From Acidaminobacter sp964416305 (GTDB lineage Bacteria > Bacillota > Clostridia > Peptostreptococcales > Acidaminobacteraceae): a DNA stretch of 64,000 nt. How positions within the stretch are numbered: the stretch's first letter is position 1; each line of letters opens with the position of its first letter. The DNA lies in the NCBI GenBank assembly GCA_964416305.1, contig CAYQDM010000006.1, positions 1 through 64,000 on the forward strand. The letters run 5' to 3'. The notes under the pieces were generated by a model, which saw nothing but the letters and a program-made list of their open reading frames with translations, made no database searches and was not told the DNA's origin. This document shows, piece by piece, positions 58,729 through 64,000 of the stretch. Position numbers and translations under genes: made by a program.

Positions 58729-59916
58729 TTATAGAATATTAAGCTGCTTTCCGGCTTTCTCGAAGATCTCAACAGCCCGGTCGAGCTGCTCTTTTGTATG
58801 TGCCGCTGTCACCATAACACGCACGCGGCCTGTCCCTTTTGGAACAGTTGGGAATACAATTGGCGAAACGTATACGCCCAGGTCAAATAACGTCTTGGAG
58901 AACTGCATAGTTTTTGCCTCGTCTCCAATCATGACCGGCGTGATTGGCGTCTGGCTGTGTCCTATGTTATAACCCAGTGACGCCATGCCTTTTTTGAAGT
59001 ATTTGGCATTTTCCCAGAGTCGGTCTGTATACTCTGTGGAGCTCATCAACATATTGAGTGCTTCAAGAATGGCACCGACTGCTGCCGGAGGAAGCGAAGT
59101 CGAAAAGAGAAGCGGTCTGCCCCGATGGCTGAGCCAATCCCTCATGGTTTCACTGCCGGCGACATAGCCACCAATGACCCCAATCGCTTTTGACAGTGTG
59201 CCAATAGTGAAATCGACGCGACCATGGAGCCCAAAGTGGTCGACTGTACCGCGTCCGCTTTCGCCGAGAACGCCCGAACCATGGGCATCATCCACATAAG
59301 TCATGCACTCATAGCGCTCCGCGAGATTGACAATGTCCGGAAGTGGTGCAATGTCGCCGTCCATGCTGAACACACCGTCAGTGATGATGAGGCAGTTCTT
59401 ATAAGAACCGCGGCGCTCTTTCAAAACCCGCTCCAAATCATTCATATCACTGTGCTTATAGACCGCTCTGCCCGCTTTGGATAGTCTTGTGCCATCAATG
59501 ATAGATGCATGGTTCAACTCATCCGAAACAATCAGATCCCCGTCAGCGGTAATGGCTTGAATTGCACCCGCATTGCAGTTGAAACCTGATTGGAAGCTCA
59601 TGACAGCTTCTTCACGCTTGAACTCTGCCAGTTTTTTGTCGAGCGCCTCATGCAGGTCCATGTTTCCAATAATAGTTCTGACTGCGCCTGAACCGACGCC
59701 ATATTTTTCAATGGCTTGAATCGCTGCTGCCTTGAGGCGCGGGTGATTCGCAAAGCCCAGATAGTTGTTTGAGGAAAGGTTGATGACCTGTTTGCCATTC
59801 AAAATGACTTCAGCTTCGTTCGGGCCCTCCAGTACAGGCAGCTTGCGATAAACGCCGTCCGCTTTTAAGGCTTCCAGATTTTCTTTGAGATAATTCAACT
59901 CGTGTATGTTTGACAT
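58729..59916 (-). CDS. kbl: Glycine C-acetyltransferase-like PLP enzyme (KBL/AONS family)
   Basis: The 395-residue alpha-oxoamine synthase has VINLSSNNYLGFANHP, SFQSGFNCNAGAI, the DDAHGSGVLG cofactor site and the Schiff-base lysine in TIGTLSKAIGVIGGY. It matches the Firmicutes group near 2-amino-3-ketobutyrate CoA ligase, which joins glycine and acetyl-CoA or cleaves the product of threonine oxidation; biotin-pathway AONS is the alternative, but no bio genes are nearby. The ATG at 59916 follows AAAAGGGG. A promoter and a palindrome lie upstream. Confidence 0.87.
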   Translation of the reverse strand: MSNIHELNYLKENLEALKADGVYRKLPVLEGPNEAEVILNGKQVINLSSNNYLGFANHPRLKAAAIQAIEKYGVGSGAVRTIIGNMDLHEALDKKLAEFKREEAVMSFQSGFNCNAGAIQAITADGDLIVSDELNHASIIDGTRLSKAGRAVYKHSDMNDLERVLKERRGSYKNCLIITDGVFSMDGDIAPLPDIVNLAERYECMTYVDDAHGSGVLGESGRGTVDHFGLHGRVDFTIGTLSKAIGVIGGYVAGSETMRDWLSHRGRPLLFSTSLPPAAVGAILEALNMLMSSTEYTDRLWENAKYFKKGMASLGYNIGHSQTPITPVMIGDEAKTMQFSKTLFDLGVYVSPIVFPTVPKGTGRVRVMVTAAHTKEQLDRAVEIFEKAGKQLNIL

Positions 59917-59946
59917 ATGAATTCCCCTTTTCGTCAGTTTAACATC

Positions 59947-59960
59947 ATCACTTACGTGAT
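59947..59960. promoter_or_regulatory. Palindromic operator candidate in the kbl leader
   Basis: ATCACTTACGTGAT has perfect ATCAC/GTGAT arms and lies between the predicted promoter at 59991-60019 and the start codon. Its place downstream of the -10 suits repressor binding. The regulator is unknown. Confidence 0.45.
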
Positions 59961-59990
59961 ATTGTTTAGTGAACGTTTTAAGACGCTCTA

Positions 59991-60019
59991 AGTCTATCAC
60001 TCGGTTCCGGCGAGTTCAA
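59991..60019 (-). promoter_or_regulatory. Sigma-A type promoter of the Kbl-like gene
   Basis: On the minus strand TTGAAC (60019-60014) and TAGACT (59996-59991) are 17 bases apart, about 75 bases upstream of the ATG. Confidence 0.6.
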
Positions 60020-60099
60020 GTGGTGGACACTTAAAGAGGATAATTACATTTTGTTTACGATTGACGGACAATTCAAACTTTTGCCTTTATACCCCCGAC

Positions 60100-61143
60100 T
60101 TATTCATGAAATCCACCTGGTGTCTCAGCAAGATGCACACCTTCCATCATTTCAATCACTTGTTTCAGATGGTCCGGCAGCGGGCTTTCAACTGCCCATT
60201 GCCTTAGCTTTTCAATCAACACCGAATTCTGACTGTTGTAAATATTGATCACGGCATTTCTTTGGAGTGTTTTTAAGCCTCTCCATGAAAACCCATGATG
60301 GCGAAACTTTTGCTGAAAGTCTTTTTTGTTGGAATTCAAGAGTTCAAAGGGATTTAGCTGATTAGGCGACTGGGATCTCAATAAACCTGTGTCGGACAAC
60401 ACTTTATTTTTAGGACAGACTTTCTGACATAAATCACAACCATAAAGGGAGGTCCCAATCCAGGATGCTTCTGTGATTGACAATGCCCTCTTCTGCTGAG
60501 TCAGGCTGGAAATGCATTGAGATGTCACAAAGTCAAATTCACCGCAAAGCGCACCAGTGGGACAGGTCGCCTGACACGCCCTGCATGTCCCGCATTCCGA
60601 ATACGGCTGAGTCAACCCGGGAGATGACGCTTCAATCCGTCCCCGGGTCAACAGGTAACCAAAGACGACCGCACTGCCATATCTCTGATTAATCAGCAGC
60701 TGATGACGTCCATAAGTGCCTAATCCGGCCAGAAATGCCAGATAGCGATCATTTAAGGGTCCGGTGTCGCAAAACACCATACATTCCCCGCTCCCATGAG
60801 CCTCAAGCCACGCCCCTAAGGCAATCAACTTTTCCCGCACAAGATCGTGATAATCATAATCCCAAGCCATTGAGGAGATCTCGCAGACGGCTTCAGGATC
60901 CTCCGTCCTGGATTTAAAGAGTTCATAAGGCAAACCTATGACCACCATGGACTGAACGCCTGGCATGACTTTTTCCGGCTGTCCAACCATGTCAACTTCC
61001 GGTTCAAACCCGCTGAGTTCACCCTTTCTGATCCGTTTTGAAAGCGCTTCCTGAGGCACCCTCATTTCAATGGCATTCAAGACGCCCACAATGGGAATGC
61101 CGAGGTCCTTTGCGGCTTGCTTCAGCCGATGGCAGGCAATCAT
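60100..61143 (-). CDS. queG: Epoxyqueuosine reductase QueG family
   Basis: The 347-residue protein has the QueG layout: cobalamin-binding domain with MVVIGLPYELF and FCDTGPLNDRYLAFLAGLGTYG, and two 4Fe-4S sites in CGTCRACQATCPTGAL and CDLCQKVCPKN, with a HEAT-like tail (NAVINIYNSQN). It reduces epoxyqueuosine to queuosine in tRNA modification. The ATG overlaps the nfo stop (TATGA). No other queuosine genes are in the window. Confidence 0.88.
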   Translation of the reverse strand: MIACHRLKQAAKDLGIPIVGVLNAIEMRVPQEALSKRIRKGELSGFEPEVDMVGQPEKVMPGVQSMVVIGLPYELFKSRTEDPEAVCEISSMAWDYDYHDLVREKLIALGAWLEAHGSGECMVFCDTGPLNDRYLAFLAGLGTYGRHQLLINQRYGSAVVFGYLLTRGRIEASSPGLTQPYSECGTCRACQATCPTGALCGEFDFVTSQCISSLTQQKRALSITEASWIGTSLYGCDLCQKVCPKNKVLSDTGLLRSQSPNQLNPFELLNSNKKDFQQKFRHHGFSWRGLKTLQRNAVINIYNSQNSVLIEKLRQWAVESPLPDHLKQVIEMMEGVHLAETPGGFHE

Positions 61144-61970
61144 ACCCCCATGCGTCCTTTGATCAGGGCAATTTCTTCAGCATAGCCCTCCAGTTCGTTA
61201 GGCGTCTCCAAAAGTATTGGAAGAGGGCGAATGACGGGGTGCTCAATGAATCGAATCAAAGGCTCAAGCCCAATCAATCCTTTCCCCAACTTTTCATGCC
61301 GATCTTTTTTCGCGTTGAACGGCGTCATGGAATCGTTGAAATGGATAGCTTTAAGCCGTTCCAAACCAATAATTTTATCAAAATCCTCCAGAACCTGATC
61401 AAGCTGATTAATATAATCATAACCCGCAGAAAAAATATGACATGTATCCAAACACACCCCCATTTTTTCCTGATAGTCCACCCGGTCTATGATATCTCTG
61501 AGTTGTTCAAAGGTAAAACCGACCTCTGAGCCCTTCCCAGACATTGTTTCAAGCAGCAATGCCGTAGTTTCGTTTCCAGTGAGCGTCTCATTAATGATGC
61601 CGGAGATCAGTTCAATCCCTTTTTCCACACCCTGTCCCACGTGTGAGCCAGGATGAAAATTATAAAGTGTTGCCGGAAAAGCCTCCATTCTTTCAAGATC
61701 TTCCTTGAAAGACCGCTTTGCAAAATCGAAGACTTTAGGATCTGCTGCTGCCAAATTCATGGTATAGGGTGCGTGCGCAAGCAACGGGCCAAACTGATTC
61801 GCCTGCATAAGCTCTGCAGCCTTCATATAATCCTGTGGATCTGCTGCTTTCGCGCTGCCGCCTCTCGGGTTTCTGGTAAAAAACTGAAAAGTGTTCGCAC
61901 CAACTGAAATAGCTTCTTTAACCGCTGACTCAAAGCCTTTGGCAATTGATAAATGACAACCGATATACAT
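61140..61970 (-). CDS. nfo: Deoxyribonuclease IV (AP endonuclease IV)
   Basis: The 276-residue protein has the trinuclear-zinc motifs of endonuclease IV: IGCHLSIAKGFE, LLAHAPYTMNLAA, YNFHPGSHVGQG, LLLETMSGKGSE, GVCLDTCHIFSAGYD, AIHFNDSMTPFNAKKDRHE and a final LLETP. It cuts DNA at abasic sites in base-excision repair. It is translationally coupled to queG. Confidence 0.94.
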   Translation of the reverse strand: MYIGCHLSIAKGFESAVKEAISVGANTFQFFTRNPRGGSAKAADPQDYMKAAELMQANQFGPLLAHAPYTMNLAAADPKVFDFAKRSFKEDLERMEAFPATLYNFHPGSHVGQGVEKGIELISGIINETLTGNETTALLLETMSGKGSEVGFTFEQLRDIIDRVDYQEKMGVCLDTCHIFSAGYDYINQLDQVLEDFDKIIGLERLKAIHFNDSMTPFNAKKDRHEKLGKGLIGLEPLIRFIEHPVIRPLPILLETPNELEGYAEEIALIKGRMGV

Positions 61971-62011
61971 AGTTCATCTCCTTTATGCCCGACATTCAGA
62001 GCAATTAAGTT

Positions 62012-62611
62012 CTATTTCTTTGAAGTCTCTTCATCCTTCTTGAGTGCGCCATGCTCCATTGGGATGATCATGCTCGCCGCAAAATAGGGCGCAGTTTCCG
62101 GACGCATGTCTTTTTTGTCAGCCAAAAAAGTCTTCATAACCTCAAGCAAACTTTGATTCAATTCATCCGCTTCTTCCTGCGTCAAATAGTATTCATAGTC
62201 GTAATTGATTTTTCTTGGCTGGGTGATCCTTTTGCTGTTAATAGAGCTATAGAATTCTTTGGAGATTTTTTCAAAAATTGCGGCCGTTGCCTTTCCAAAA
62301 CTTTCCTTCATTTTGGTGTCTTCCGGATGGATCGCCGACGCATCCAACAATATGGATTCCGCTACAGGCATATAGTACTTTTCGACAACCCCTTGCTTGA
62401 CTTGAACCTCAACCAATTTTAATATCCCTACGCCGGCGAGCGTCTTGATGTGATAATTTACGCGGCCGTGAGGTTCCCCCATCTTTTTGGAGATGTCTTT
62501 TGCACTCGCCGGTTTATTTTCAAAGGCTTCAATAATTTTGATTCTATAGGGGCTGGATAACGCTTTGATCTGTTCCAAACTTTTAACTACCAATACTTCA
62601 TCGATCGCCAT
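62012..62611 (-). CDS. Winged-helix (ArsR/HTH_20-type) transcriptional regulator
   Basis: The 199-residue protein starts at the ATG at 62611 after GGGGG. The N-terminal region LSSPYRIKIIEAFENKPASAKDISKKMGEPHGRVNYHIKTL region is an ArsR-like winged helix; the C-terminal 110 residues are a helical domain containing DYEYYLTQEEADELNQSLLEVM. No metal-binding cysteines are seen, so it is not a typical metal sensor. Targets are unknown; it lies downstream of a SpoIIE-type phosphatase gene. Confidence 0.82.
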   Translation of the reverse strand: MAIDEVLVVKSLEQIKALSSPYRIKIIEAFENKPASAKDISKKMGEPHGRVNYHIKTLAGVGILKLVEVQVKQGVVEKYYMPVAESILLDASAIHPEDTKMKESFGKATAAIFEKISKEFYSSINSKRITQPRKINYDYEYYLTQEEADELNQSLLEVMKTFLADKKDMRPETAPYFAASMIIPMEHGALKKDEETSKK

Positions 62612-62668
62612 AATTTGTCCCCCATTTCGCAGCTGCCTGTCAAACATAATGTTTGCCCGCAAAGCTTA

Positions 62669-64000
62669 CTATTCGATTTCCATGATAAAATAGCTGATGT
62701 CATCTTTCAACTTGTCCATTTTGGGATAAATCCGGCCTATCAGACGCTCGTTCAAGGCTTTTAGAGACAGTTCAATGTGATCTGACATGAATTCTTCGAG
62801 GCCAACCTGATCCATAACTCGATTCTTATCCATGTCAATCAGGCCATCCGTGTAAAACACCACTCGATCCCCAGGTCTCAGCTCCACTGTGGCACTCTGA
62901 TATTCCGGTTTATATAAATCGCTGAATTTGCATATCGGAAAGCCGAGACTCTCATCCAAAGTTCTAAATTTCCCGTCCCTGGATATTATAAATGGCTGAC
63001 AGTTCATTCCTCCGGAGCAATAGGTCAAAGTTCTGTCTGACAAACGATAGGCTGCGAAAAAGATGACCATGTGCATTTCGTCAGGAAAATTCATGCGATT
63101 AAATTCTTCATAAAAATTTGACAGGTTCTTGTGGGGCTTCAATCCACGATAGCGTTTGATCAGCCTTTCGGTGGATTTAATATAGTTGTTGCAGAACATC
63201 GTCATCAATGCCGCAGAGATCCCATGGCCTGATACATCCAGAATATACATGCCAACATGATCATCATCAATTCTATAGATATCATAAAAGTCGCCGCTCA
63301 AGTCCTCACAAGGAAAATAACCTGTCACGAAGGCTGCATTCTTGATGGCAAAGCGCTGCTCCGGCAATAGGGACTGCTGAATACTTCTGGCATATTCAAG
63401 CTCAGTCTCAAATTTTCTGTTGCGTTCAAAAATTTCCTTTGTCCGCTTTTGAATAACCCGGTCCAGATTATTTGCATATAAGGTGATCTGCTTCTCCTTC
63501 ATTTCGATGTCACTTAGAGGATCACCAATGCCCTTTCTGTAAAATTCAAGAAGCAGCAGCCCATAGCCTGAAAGACTCAACAGGATGGAAAGGAAAGGCG
63601 CTCCCGCACCATAGTTGAAGCTCAGGATCGCAAATGCTTTTGAAAAAAATAGACTGACATAGCCCACAACAACGCCCAGATATCTATAGTCGTCATCTAT
63701 ATAAGCATGTCGAAATGCCATCATCATTAAAAGCAATACAACAACCGCTGAAAAATAATCCATGGTCAACGAAAAGAGTTTTGATAGGTCCACCGCCATT
63801 GAGCTGCTTTGAGAACCCTGATATAGGCCAAGAGCGACAATGAGAGTAAGAAACGCAGGAACCAGAGGTAAAACTTTTGCGATCTTTCCCGGTTTCAAAA
63901 TAAACTTCTTGTCTGAAGGCATCCATTCAGCAGCCAAAGCCGACAGGAAAAAAACAAGGTGGCCGCCGGCAAGCAGGCTGGAGGAGACATTCACAGGCAG
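62669..64000 (-). CDS. Membrane-anchored PPM-type (SpoIIE/RsbU) serine phosphatase, 5' end outside the window
   Basis: At least 443 residues are visible, with several membrane segments in the first about 160, a coiled linker (LYANNLDRVIQKRTKEIFERN) and a SpoIIE/RsbU phosphatase domain with ARSIQQSLLP, GYFPCEDLSGDFYDIY, VGMYILDVSGHGISAALMT, the glycine/acid-rich FYTDGLIDMDKN and a final DDISYFIMEIE. Such proteins dephosphorylate anti-anti-sigma factors to control sigma factors. The frame is still open at base 64000; a GTG at 63994 exists but has no visible binding site, so the start is probably beyond the edge. Confidence 0.9.
   Translation of the reverse strand: MPVNVSSSLLAGGHLVFFLSALAAEWMPSDKKFILKPGKIAKVLPLVPAFLTLIVALGLYQGSQSSSMAVDLSKLFSLTMDYFSAVVVLLLMMMAFRHAYIDDDYRYLGVVVGYVSLFFSKAFAILSFNYGAGAPFLSILLSLSGYGLLLLEFYRKGIGDPLSDIEMKEKQITLYANNLDRVIQKRTKEIFERNRKFETELEYARSIQQSLLPEQRFAIKNAAFVTGYFPCEDLSGDFYDIYRIDDDHVGMYILDVSGHGISAALMTMFCNNYIKSTERLIKRYRGLKPHKNLSNFYEEFNRMNFPDEMHMVIFFAAYRLSDRTLTYCSGGMNCQPFIISRDGKFRTLDESLGFPICKFSDLYKPEYQSATVELRPGDRVVFYTDGLIDMDKNRVMDQVGLEEFMSDHIELSLKALNERLIGRIYPKMDKLKDDISYFIMEIE

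Overview
The window looks like a chromosomal segment of a low-to-mid-GC Gram-positive bacterium, most likely an anaerobic, amino-acid-fermenting member of class Clostridia. Pointers are the strong AGGAGG-type ribosome binding sites with many TTG/GTG starts, a split glycine decarboxylase (gcvPA/gcvPB) under a tandem glycine riboswitch, many iron-sulfur flavoproteins, YutG-type PgpA, MGDG-synthase-type glycosyltransferases and RsbU/SpoIIE-type phosphatases. I see no rRNA, tRNA, prophage, transposase or CRISPR array. The species assignment is inference.

Left end (1-7.8 kb): a sigma-54-controlled catabolic locus. A CBS-PAS-AAA-Fis activator (6014-7798) lies upstream of a textbook -24/-12 promoter and an inverted-repeat enhancer, which drive an SLC6/NSS sodium symporter and its 33-residue MetS-like partner. 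Next come four genes for a split flavoprotein/iron-sulfur dehydrogenase of the HcnABC/opine oxidase/dye-linked proline dehydrogenase type, then a partial ferredoxin-like gene running off the window. A 162-bp repeat with terminal inverted repeats sits at the operon's 3' end; a second, inverted copy is at 29.2 kb.

7.8-34 kb: hemolysin III and PH-domain genes; a plus-strand serine-type operon (class V aminotransferase, SerA, DUF1015); nicotinate phosphoribosyltransferase; a NYN-domain protein with a basic AT-hook tail; a membrane protein; an extradiol dioxygenase; RluF; an AEC transporter; a long minus-strand series of housekeeping and phosphate-related genes (HD-CHAD protein, methyltransferase, nitroreductase, RlmD, PgpA, PPK2, FlK-like thioesterase, phosphoesterase, small alarmone synthetase, HAD phosphatase); a giant UPF0182 membrane protein and a secreted 5'-nucleotidase with LysM.

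34-50.6 kb: UspA; a small orphan protein followed by a tandem array of GAAA-loop mini-hairpins; a P-loop protein; RlmN; PHP phosphoesterase; 2-hydroxyacid dehydrogenase; a frameshifted HD-GYP gene; pyruvate carboxylase; folD; and the gcvT-gcvH-gcvPA-gcvPB operon with its riboswitch. Lipoate ligase, which could lipoylate GcvH, is divergently transcribed.

50.6-64 kb: RDD protein; a lipoprotein/two-component system operon; an XRE-cupin regulator; tandem glycolipid-type glycosyltransferases; DUF2177; a glycine C-acetyltransferase-like enzyme; an nfo-queG operon; a winged-helix regulator; and a SpoIIE-type phosphatase truncated by the window edge. A theme is glycine/serine/one-carbon metabolism: gcv system, folD, lplA, Kbl-like enzyme and the serA operon are all here, and the left-end dehydrogenase could feed it.
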